Shown here one piece after another: positions 1-5,489 of a DNA stretch of 6,172 bases. Under the pieces are notes generated by a model. That model had not been told where the DNA came from, made no database searches, and was given only the letters and a program-made list of their open reading frames with translations. Made by a program: the position numbers and the translations under genes. The number at the start of each line of letters is the position of its first letter. Within the stretch, counting starts at the first letter, position 1. The stretch covers positions 1-6,172 of the forward strand of contig JAHKLH010000096.1 in assembly GCA_029856635.1 (NCBI GenBank), read 5' to 3'. Source of the DNA: Candidatus Njordarchaeota archaeon (GTDB taxonomy: Archaea; Asgardarchaeota; Njordarchaeia; Njordarchaeales; JAHKLH01).

Positions 1-738
1 CTCAAGTAAATCTTCTAACTTGTTAGTGTACTTATCTATCTCCTTTTTAATTTCATTTTTTCTCGAAAGTAGTGTTTCTTTTTCCTTTAAGCAGTCATCA
101 ATCTTAGCTTTAATTTTGTTTTGATCCACTCGTCGCCAAATTAATCCAAGTTTTTTTCCACATAGCATATTGTATTCTTTCTTTATTTTATCTAATTCCT
201 TCTTTAATTTGTTCTGAATTTTGCTAAAGTCTAGGTTAAAAATACGCAATAAGGCTTTCAGTTTTTGTAATCTTTTTGGAGATAAAACCAAAGAAGCTAC
301 ATCCCCTTGTCTAACTGCTATTGTCTGTAGAAACGCATCATGCTCTAATCCAATGAGCTTTCGTATTTCTTCGTTTACTTTTCTTACTCCTTGTGCATAT
401 TCTCTATTCAAATCATCTGGCCCAAAAAGAAATGCCTTTGTTTCAGCGCGGTTACCTACTCTACTCGCTTTTCTAACAATACGATACTTTTTTCCATCAA
501 TTTCGAAGATTAATTCTACTCTACAACTAGTAGCATTCGGTGCAATTACGTGTCTTGCAACGTTCTTTTCTCCGTATGCAACACCGAATAGTGCAAATGT
601 AATTGCATCAACGAGTAACGTTGTTTTTCCAGCACCAGTAATTCCATGACACGCAATGAAATGTCCAAGTTGTTCGAAGTCTATTTCTTCTTTCTTGTAA
701 CTTGCAAAATTTTCAATTTTAAGTTTTACTAATCGCAT
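1..738 (-). CDS. rad50: Rad50 DNA repair ATPase, N-terminal part (gene runs off the window)
   Basis: The frame is open for 246 codons from the ATG at 738 to the window edge, so the C-terminal half lies outside. It reads as the N-terminal ABC-type ATPase lobe of Rad50/SbcC. A Walker A loop GITGAGKTT sits at residues 32-40. A Q-loop follows in the context AVRQGD, with Gln144. From about residue 165 the sequence turns into Lys/Glu-rich heptad-like helix, the start of the long coiled coil. The missing part should hold the zinc hook (CxxC), the signature motif and Walker B. In this family, Rad50 dimerises on ATP and, with Mre11, tethers and processes DNA double-strand ends. The start is supported by a GGTGA ribosome site overlapping the mre11 stop, 7 bases upstream, which implies coupled translation. 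The Thr in the third Walker A position is SbcC-like rather than the Asn common in Rad50. SbcC is the same superfamily, and the Mre11 partner fits either name. Confidence 0.93.
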   Translation of the reverse strand, partial: MRLVKLKIENFASYKKEEIDFEQLGHFIACHGITGAGKTTLLVDAITFALFGVAYGEKNVARHVIAPNATSCRVELIFEIDGKKYRIVRKASRVGNRAETKAFLFGPDDLNREYAQGVRKVNEEIRKLIGLEHDAFLQTIAVRQGDVASLVLSPKRLQKLKALLRIFNLDFSKIQNKLKKELDKIKKEYNMLCGKKLGLIWRRVDQNKIKAKIDDCLKEKETLLSRKNEIKKEIDKYTNKLEDLLE

Positions 739-745
739 ATTTTAA

Positions 746-750
746 TCACC
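746..750 (-). promoter_or_regulatory. Ribosome binding site of rad50, overlapping the mre11 stop
   Basis: On the minus strand the mre11 end and rad50 start read GGTGATTAAAATATG. GGTGA is a good Shine-Dalgarno match, and its last three bases are the mre11 stop TGA. It lies 7 bases before the rad50 ATG at 738. The overlap fixes the rad50 start and points to translational coupling of the two subunits. Confidence 0.6.
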
Positions 751-1939
751 ATTGGATTTCCTTTAAGTATTCCATGGTTCTACGCAATACTTCTTTTCGT
801 AAATCTGGTTTCAAGTTAAGTGTATCTATGTATTCTTTAACAGCTCTTTCAATGGAAATTAAGGCCTCAGGACTTGGCCTTTTTAATCGTTTCCCTGATA
901 TAATTTCTGGTACGAATAGAGTATGTAAAGCTTTCTTAGCTTTAAGTAATCTATAAATCGCATCTTGGTCAAGTCTTTGGCCAGAGCGTATTTTATATTT
1001 AATTCTGACAATTGCACCATTTGGAATATTGATGTTTCTCAATTTATTCAAAAAAACTTCAGTAATATCTAATTGAGGATACATTGAGAAATCTAAGGAA
1101 TTAATATTCAAGCTCTTTTTAGGCAAAGTAATCAATGGTCGAGTATTTAATTCAATTGGTATAAATTCAAGATCTCCTCCATGCTCTTTGATCAAAACGA
1201 AATACTTTTGATCGTTTTCCTCAGCAAAAGTTATTTTTTCTATAGATCCAGAGTAGACAATATTTCGAGAGACATGTTGAAATTCGTGTACATGGCCTAG
1301 TGCAACATAGCTTACATCACTAGACCAAATACAATTAATCTGAACTGGTGTGTCTGTCTCGTATATTTTCTCTCTAACTTTTGCTTTTTCGACCAGAAAA
1401 TGACCGACAGTCACAATGTAGTCGCATTCTTTTTCCTTTAAGTCATTTAAAATTCTCCTAAAACTGCTACAAATTCTCCTACTGTATTCATTTTCATCCT
1501 CCTTAGGTGGAAGATAAGGTAATAGTATGAACCCAACCCTCTTTCCATCCCGCGAGGTTAGAATTATTCCCCTTGGTTCATAAGCGAATATGAAATCTTT
1601 TGAATATGCTGATGCAATTTTCTCAAGAGCACCAATATATGGTTCACAATTCTTTGCTCTTAGAATATCATGATTTCCAGCAGCTACTATAACCTTTATC
1701 TTCTCCCGGAGCAAAACGGAGATGTGCTGAGCGAACTTATTGTAGATGTAACTTGAGGGTCGAGTTGATTGAAAAACATCACCAGCAATTATGAAGAAAT
1801 CCGCTTTATTTTTCACAGCAAAGGTGATGATTTCCCGTAAATTGTTGAAGAAATCTTCAATTCTCTTTAGTCTTATTTCTTCAGGTAGTGATGCTAATGC
1901 AGCACCTAAATGAAAATCTGCTGTATGAATTATAATCAT
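746..1939 (-). CDS. mre11: Mre11 DNA double-strand break repair nuclease
   Basis: This complete 397-residue protein is a calcineurin-like metallophosphoesterase with every metal and catalytic motif of Mre11/SbcD. These are D8 and H10 in HTADFHLG, D54 in AGDVF, N89-H90 in GNHD, H180 in GHF, and H216 with H218 in GHVH. Family knowledge: the subunit is a manganese-dependent 3'-5' exonuclease and endonuclease that dimerises and trims DNA ends with Rad50. Residues from about 300 onward are helix-rich and correspond to the Rad50-binding region. The length is slightly below the roughly 426 residues of the Pyrococcus furiosus protein. The start is secure: HTADFHLG begins at residue 5, as usual for the family, and a GGGAG site (1944-1948) lies 4 bases upstream. 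The gene is first in its unit, followed directly by rad50. herA and nurA, often linked in archaeal thermophiles, are not visible. A HerA gene cannot be upstream because panE diverges there. Confidence 0.97.
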   Translation of the reverse strand: MIIIHTADFHLGAALASLPEEIRLKRIEDFFNNLREIITFAVKNKADFFIIAGDVFQSTRPSSYIYNKFAQHISVLLREKIKVIVAAGNHDILRAKNCEPYIGALEKIASAYSKDFIFAYEPRGIILTSRDGKRVGFILLPYLPPKEDENEYSRRICSSFRRILNDLKEKECDYIVTVGHFLVEKAKVREKIYETDTPVQINCIWSSDVSYVALGHVHEFQHVSRNIVYSGSIEKITFAEENDQKYFVLIKEHGGDLEFIPIELNTRPLITLPKKSLNINSLDFSMYPQLDITEVFLNKLRNINIPNGAIVRIKYKIRSGQRLDQDAIYRLLKAKKALHTLFVPEIISGKRLKRPSPEALISIERAVKEYIDTLNLKPDLRKEVLRRTMEYLKEIQW

Positions 1940-2047
1940 TTAACTCCCTATTTCACCAAAAGAAAGATATGTTTCAAATTTTCAAAGATTTTCAGTATCC
2001 ATGTAATCTAAAAAATTTCATATCTTTATTTTGATTGGGAACTAAAC
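1940..2047. promoter_or_regulatory. Divergent promoter region between mre11 and panE
   Basis: These 108 bases separate the two divergent starts and must hold both promoters. The DNA is very AT-rich, with several box-A-like T/A tracts (for example around 2007-2017 and 2024-2032), but I cannot single out one TATA box. A GGGAG ribosome site for mre11 is at 1944-1948 (minus). A weaker GGGA before panE is at 2038-2041. No clear operator palindrome is seen. Confidence 0.4.
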
Positions 2048-2998
2048 ATGGTTTCACCGAGAATACTTATCGCGGGATTAGGAAGTATTGGATCCTTAGT
2101 TGCAGCATACATACATGAACATTGTGAACTGTATGCGATTGGTCGCAAATGGCACATAGATGCAATAAAACAGAAAGGATTCTTAACATTGAGAAAAAAC
2201 GGAGAAGAGAGGAAGATAATTTTGAAAAATGTAACAACAACAGTATCTAACTTACCAAAAGAGTTTGACTTTATAATAGTAACGACGAAAGCACATGACA
2301 CTGAGCAAATACTGAAAGAATTAAAAGAAGCGAGAATTTCTGCTAAATGCTATGTATTGTTGCAAAATGGTATAGGAAATGAAGAGGTAGTGTACAAAGT
2401 TTTAGGCCAAGTGAATTTAATTCGAGGCATCACCAATAATGGTGCAAATATTCCAGAACCAGGAGTTGTAATACATGCTGGAATAGGAGAAACGTTTTTT
2501 GCACCAGTTTCAGGAGCAGATTCTGAAGAGTTTGCGAAGAAACTCGTTGAATTATTTAATAAAGCAGGATTACCAGCTAAACTTGAGCCAAACCTTGTTT
2601 TACTTCTTTGGAAAAAAGTAATAATAAACACAGTCATAAACTCATTAACGGCAGTTCTAAGAATGAAGAATAAGGGGGTTTATCTTTCTAATTCTGCCAG
2701 AAAACTTGCTGAAATGATTGTAGAAGAAATATGTAAGATTGCTGCAAGGAAAGGAATACAAATAGATCCAAAAGAGATGATTAATGTAGTCATGAAAGTT
2801 GCTAAAAGCACAGGAGAGAACATTTCATCAACATTACAAGATGTATTACGCGGAAAGAAGACCGAAATGGATTTCATATGTGGCGCGATAGTGAGAGAAT
2901 CTAAAAAACTACGAGTAAGTGCCCCCATTTGTGAAACGCTATATCTTCTAATCAAGATAATTGAGGAATTGAGCAACAAAGAAGTATTCATTAGGTAA
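2048..2998 (+). CDS. panE: 2-dehydropantoate 2-reductase (ketopantoate reductase)
   Basis: This complete 316-residue protein matches the PanE/ApbA family along its length. Residues 10-15 form the Rossmann motif GLGSIG. TKAHDT (80-85, with the cofactor-site Lys81) and LQNGIG (105-110) follow. The catalytic segment LWKKVIINTVINSLTA supplies Lys190, with Asn194 and Asn198 at the spacing of E. coli K176, N180 and N184. STLQD (Ser261) and the TEMDFICGA segment (Glu273) keep the 12-residue spacing of the substrate-binding Ser and Glu. The enzyme reduces 2-dehydropantoate to pantoate with NAD(P)H in the cytoplasm, a step in coenzyme A synthesis. Archaeal members often prefer NADH, but the sequence alone does not settle the cofactor here. 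The gene stands alone, divergent from mre11, with no other CoA gene nearby. It ends TAA followed directly by TAG. An ilvC-like role is unlikely given the intact PanE motifs. Confidence 0.95.
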   Translation: MVSPRILIAGLGSIGSLVAAYIHEHCELYAIGRKWHIDAIKQKGFLTLRKNGEERKIILKNVTTTVSNLPKEFDFIIVTTKAHDTEQILKELKEARISAKCYVLLQNGIGNEEVVYKVLGQVNLIRGITNNGANIPEPGVVIHAGIGETFFAPVSGADSEEFAKKLVELFNKAGLPAKLEPNLVLLLWKKVIINTVINSLTAVLRMKNKGVYLSNSARKLAEMIVEEICKIAARKGIQIDPKEMINVVMKVAKSTGENISSTLQDVLRGKKTEMDFICGAIVRESKKLRVSAPICETLYLLIKIIEELSNKEVFIR

Positions 2999-3180
2999 TA
3001 GTCTAGGACATGCTCATTAATTTCCAATCTCGTAGACATGTAGTCTCCTTAGTAATCTTTGATATCAAGCATAAAAACATGATAGTAGTTTCATCAACTT
3101 AATCAAAAATCCTTACGGAGATTAACGTTAATTATAAAGAAGCTTTAATTAATTTAATTACTAAAATAGAATCTGCTCAT
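2999..3180. other. Gene-free AT-rich spacer after panE
   Basis: I see no gene, RNA or strong terminator hairpin here. It contains a perfect 12-base palindrome ATTAACGTTAAT (3121-3132). It also holds the 12-mer TTAATCAAAAAT (3099-3110), which recurs inverted at 4322-4333. T-rich tracts suitable for archaeal termination occur only further on, at about 3211-3223, inside the left repeat arm. Confidence 0.5.
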
Positions 3181-3338
3181 GTTGATACTTTTGCACTTTC
3201 TTAATAAGTCTTAATTTTTTATTGCTTTGTTACTAACTTGATTGCGAATTCTAATATTTTTTAGAATTATACTACTAATTTAATAAAAAAATAAAGAAGC
3301 ATCAAATTATAATAAGTTCAAAAATGTCCATAAGAGCG
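3181..3338 (+). repeat. Left arm of the long inverted repeat
   Basis: This arm pairs with 4090-4252 on the opposite strand. The outer 106 bases (3181-3286) match the other arm with nine substitutions and one single-base indel, about 91% identity. This includes a perfect 22-base stretch (3224-3245). Eight of the nine substitutions are transitions. After a short gap the match continues from about 3290 to 3338 at lower identity. An internal perfect hairpin (AATTCTAA 3247-3254 with TTAGAATT 3261-3268) is intact only in this copy. Confidence 0.85.
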
Positions 3339-3370
3339 TATGTTGTTGTTTTATTTCTCGTGTGAGACTA

Positions 3371-3648
3371 TTAATACTGGAAGTATGAATTACAATAAGA
3401 TGCTGGAAATACTGTAGCACTTGCTTGAGTACTTGCGAATACCCCAGATTTCTCAATTAACTCCTGAGCTTTGGTCAAGTTTAAAGCGCTATTTGATACT
3501 GTTCTTCTCAGGATATCCAAGCATCCTTTGAGGAATTACTCCATAGAGTTTATAGCCAAAAAATTCATAGATTTCATAAACAATTTTGTCATATGGAACC
3601 GCATAAGCTAAAAGCCTGTTTTATTTTAGTTAATGTTAAATGGGGCTC
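3371..3648 (-). pseudogene. Fragment of an ABC transporter substrate-binding protein (family 5), frameshifted
   Basis: Reading the minus strand from about 3648, three frames join into one protein-like stretch. The first is HLTLTKIKQAFSL. The second runs YAVPYDKIVYEIYEFF through GVIPQRMLGYPEKNSIK to a stop. The third gives ALNLTKAQELIEKSG and ends at TAA 3371-3373. This order matches the middle of peptide-binding (DppA/OppA, SBP_bac_5) proteins as I know them: RQALSYAIPYD, then a G-x-IP-x-G-M segment, then YNLTKAKELLxxAG. About 90 codons remain of a protein normally over 500 residues. No start, signal peptide or partner transporter gene remains, and at least two frameshifts are needed. It lies just inside the left repeat arm. 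The assignment is from remembered family patterns without an alignment. The part after EKSG is not recognisable. Confidence 0.5.
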
Positions 3649-3856
3649 CTTAATACATTAAAGACAGTATATTATACAACATATGTTATTCTATTTTTAG
3701 GATTATGTTATGCTCACAAGCTTTGTGATTTTTATTTCATTTATTTTTTAATGATTATTAAAATGCTGATATGATTTAACCCTCCATAGACCTCGTGCCT
3801 TAAGACCTATTAAGCAATCAAACTTTGTAAGACTCATACTCTGGTGCATCACCTCG
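3649..3856. other. AT-rich stretch without a recognisable gene
   Basis: No gene is supported here. The only structures I see are a short hairpin, TCACAA-GCT-TTGTGA (3714-3728), and a GAGGTGAT motif on the minus strand (3848-3855) ahead of a 29-codon frame. It separates the substrate-binding-protein fragment from the GC-rich stem-loop block. Confidence 0.4.
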
Positions 3857-3864
3857 TTTTAAAT
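3857..3864 (+). promoter_or_regulatory. Candidate TATA box ahead of the GC-rich stem-loop block
   Basis: TTTTAAAT resembles an archaeal box A. Transcription starts about 26 bases downstream of such a box, here near 3885-3888, which is where the structured block begins. No purine-rich BRE precedes it. Such motifs are common in AT-rich DNA, so this is weak support. Confidence 0.25.
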
Positions 3865-3885
3865 CTTCAAATGTTTCGTGAGTCC

Positions 3886-4040
3886 GAGCGTCCCCCGATC
3901 TAAGTGCGGGGCTAGTATTCGCGCTATGCGGCGCATTTGTATCTGTTCGTGCTTAGGTTGGGATTTTGGACCACGCTGAATATACGTGCTCGTGGCACGT
4001 AGCGTATTTTGGCCTCTTATTTGGGCCCAAAAAATTAATG
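3886..4040 (+). ncRNA. Candidate structured RNA: GC-rich block with three consecutive stem-loops
   Basis: This island is far richer in G+C than its surroundings and folds into adjacent stems. Stem I pairs CCCGATCTAAG (3894-3904) with CTTAGGTTGGG (3952-3962): 11 base pairs, two of them G-U. It encloses an inner hairpin (GCGC 3921-3924 with 3931-3934). Stem II pairs ACGCT (3973-3977) with AGCGT (4001-4005) and ACGTGC (3984-3989) with GCACGT (3995-4000), closed by a 5-base loop. Stem III pairs TTTTGG (4007-4012) with CCAAAA (4027-4032). The two wobble pairs in stem I are valid only in a plus-strand transcript. I recognise no tRNA, 5S, RNase P or SRP signature. The minus strand is open in two frames here (3859-4056 and 3818-3952), so a GC-rich coding remnant is the main alternative. 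Confidence 0.3.
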
Positions 4041-4071
4041 TTTTGTATATGACGAGTTAAACATGAGATCT

Positions 4072-4107
4072 AAAGCATTCTCGCTCCGCCGCTCATATGG
4101 ATGCTTT
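4072..4107. repeat. Hairpin at the inner edge of the right repeat arm
   Basis: AAAGCAT (4072-4078) pairs perfectly with ATGCTTT (4101-4107) around a 22-base GC-rich loop. It straddles the inner boundary of the right inverted-repeat arm and has no counterpart at the left arm. Confidence 0.45.
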
Positions 4108-4252
4108 TACATTTACGATAATTTGATGTTTCTTTATTTGTTTTGTTATTAAATTAGTAGTATAATTTTAAAAAAATATTAGAACTTGCAATCAAGTTAG
4201 TAACAAAGCGATAAAAAACTAAGGCTTATAAGGAAGGTGCAAAAGTATCAAC
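4090..4252 (-). repeat. Right arm of the long inverted repeat
   Basis: The reverse complement of this arm starts GTTGATACTTTTGCAC, identical to the start of the left arm at 3181. The outer 107 bases (4146-4252) carry the approximately 91% match. The inner part (4090-4139) is less similar and ends in the shared GAGCG. The left-arm hairpin at 3247-3268 is broken here by a substitution and an extra base. Confidence 0.85.
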
Positions 4253-4333
4253 GAGCGACATACTTTACTCAATTGATAAGAAGTCATTAACGACAATTTC
4301 CCCATATTGCATTTTCATGCTATTTTTGATTAA
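4253..4333. other. Short spacer between the repeat element and the Get3 gene end
   Basis: No gene or terminator is seen. It ends in the inverted copy (4322-4333) of the 12-mer at 3099-3110, directly next to the stop codon of the minus-strand ATPase gene. Confidence 0.4.
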
Positions 4334-5314
4334 TTATCCTTGATTAGAAATCTTTAGGAATTCAGTAAAGTGAAATAATTTTCCAGCTCGTGGTTCATAA
4401 TCCAAAAAGGGCACAATATATATAGATTTGTCTGGGAATGTTCTTTTAATTTCTTCAAGAACTTTAAAATGCAATTTTGAAAGATTTTTACAAAATGAAC
4501 ATGTTTCCTTTGAACTTGTGATTCTTACCATGTTTACAATAATAGTATTATTCGGCACACCTAATGTCTCTAGTTCGGTGCTTAATCTTATTGTTTCATA
4601 TAGGGAAAGAATTGTGGGAATACATACTATTACGAACTCTGTCCTTTTCTTGTCTGTTAGTAACTTTCTATTTTCTTCAATAATCCTCCTTAGTTGATCT
4701 AGCATTTTCAGTGTTTCGCCATATATATCGTAGCTTTCAAAACCAAATAATGACTTTAATTTACTAAAAAAGCTAGCAATTTTCATTTGAAATCGCATAA
4801 TTTTCATAAGAAACGAGGACATTAATTCTGGTAATTTTAACAATTTCAATGTGTGACCCGTTGGTGCTGTATCAAAAACAATTGTATCATATTTTCCGAG
4901 TTTATTAATTTTATCCAAAAGTACTATAAAAACAGCACCTTCAACATACTCGACAGGAAGCATTGCTGTATCCATCATTAATGAGAGAGTCTCTAGGGAG
5001 AATTCATCGCTCATTAGAGGAAATTTTTCTTCTAATTTTTCGAATGATGCAGACATGATTGATTGTGGATTAAATTCTAATGCATCCAATTTGGTTCCTT
5101 TGATTTCGATCGTTTTTATATTTGGTCCAATTTCGACACCAAAAGCATCACTCAGTGAATGTGCAGGATCCGTACTTATTACGATAACACGTCTATTTTT
5201 TGCTAATTCAAGTGCTATTGCAGCAGCAGTTGTCGTTTTTCCAGTGCCTCCTTTTCCACCACATATTATGATATACTTATCTTGTAAGTTTTTAATGAGA
5301 TTCATCGTTACCAT
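4334..5314 (-). CDS. get3: Get3/ArsA-family ATPase
   Basis: This complete 326-residue, single-ATPase-domain protein has the deviant P-loop GGKGGTGKTT (residues 19-28). Switch I is STDPAHSLSDAF (47-58, catalytic Asp56), and switch II is DTAPTGHTL (148-156). A CSFC motif (Cys272, Cys275) corresponds to the zinc-binding CxxC that holds the Get3 homodimer. The only other cysteines are Cys18 and Cys231, so the metalloid-binding cysteine set of true ArsA pumps is absent. A Met- and Phe-rich helical stretch (about 164-192) follows switch II, in the place where Get3 builds its hydrophobic client groove. I infer a cytosolic targeting factor for tail-anchored membrane proteins rather than an arsenite pump. 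The gene is monocistronic here. The start is uncertain: Met1 (5314) has no spaced ribosome site, whereas Met4 (5305) has only a weak GGTAAC. Either fits the family. Confidence 0.93.
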   Translation of the reverse strand: MVTMNLIKNLQDKYIIICGGKGGTGKTTTAAAIALELAKNRRVIVISTDPAHSLSDAFGVEIGPNIKTIEIKGTKLDALEFNPQSIMSASFEKLEEKFPLMSDEFSLETLSLMMDTAMLPVEYVEGAVFIVLLDKINKLGKYDTIVFDTAPTGHTLKLLKLPELMSSFLMKIMRFQMKIASFFSKLKSLFGFESYDIYGETLKMLDQLRRIIEENRKLLTDKKRTEFVIVCIPTILSLYETIRLSTELETLGVPNNTIIVNMVRITSSKETCSFCKNLSKLHFKVLEEIKRTFPDKSIYIVPFLDYEPRAGKLFHFTEFLKISNQG

Positions 5315-5348
5315 CTCTCTTATTTCATGGTAATTAAAGTTGAGAATG

Positions 5349-5388
5349 ATTATACCTTAATTAAGTTATTATTCTGTGATATTTTAAA
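5349..5388 (-). promoter_or_regulatory. Candidate promoter of the Get3/ArsA gene
   Basis: The minus strand carries two box-A-like elements upstream of the start: TTTAAAATAT (5379-5388) and GGTATAATC (5349-5357). A start site about 26 bases further on would give leaders of roughly 45 or 12 bases. The sequence does not decide between them. Confidence 0.3.
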
Positions 5389-5450
5389 CTTTTAAAATCT
5401 CAATTATTCAAAAACATAAGCTTTTCACTCATATAGACTTCGTTGCTCCT

Positions 5451-5460
5451 CTTTTTAAAG
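5451..5460 (+). promoter_or_regulatory. Candidate TATA box of the transposase pseudogene
   Basis: CTTTTTAAAG lies about 34 bases before the transposase ATG at 5490. Initiation about 26 bases downstream of the box would give a nearly leaderless message, common in archaea. The left end of the insertion sequence must lie upstream of this if the promoter belongs to it. No terminal repeat can be identified because the other end is outside the window. Confidence 0.3.
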
Positions 5461-5489
5461 CAAGAGATATTATTAAAGCATGAGCGCAC

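Larger units (their letters stand above)
3181..4252. mobile_element. 1.07-kb element bounded by long inverted repeats, possibly MITE-like
   Basis: Two arms of about 160 bases face each other (3181-3338 and 4090-4252) and enclose about 750 bases without an intact gene. The interior holds a substrate-binding-protein fragment and a GC-rich block of stem-loops. Long terminal inverted repeats without a transposase suggest a non-autonomous transposon. An inverted duplication of a dispersed repeat on either side of decaying DNA would look the same. I find no convincing target-site duplication: the flanks read TGCTCAT before 3181 and GAGCGAC after 4252. The boundaries are therefore those of similarity, not proven transposition ends. 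Confidence 0.5.

Noticed and set aside
221..649. Plus-strand open frame of 142 codons over the rad50 region
   Set aside because: It is the antisense shadow of rad50, whose minus-strand reading has Walker A and Q-loop motifs.
3748..3837. 29-codon minus-strand frame (MSLTKFDCLIGLKARG...) with a strong GAGGTGAT site about 10 bases upstream
   Set aside because: It is very short, matches no family I know and lies in decayed DNA. The ribosome-site match alone is not enough to call a gene.
3871..4040. tRNA, 5S rRNA, RNase P or SRP RNA in the GC-rich block
   Set aside because: I find no T-loop (GTTCRANNC), no GAGGAAAGTCC-type RNase P core, and no 5S or SRP consensus segments.
4063..4152. 29-codon plus-strand frame starting ATGAGATCTAAAGC and running into the right repeat arm
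   Set aside because: It has no ribosome site, no recognisable similarity and no counterpart in the left arm. It is likely chance.
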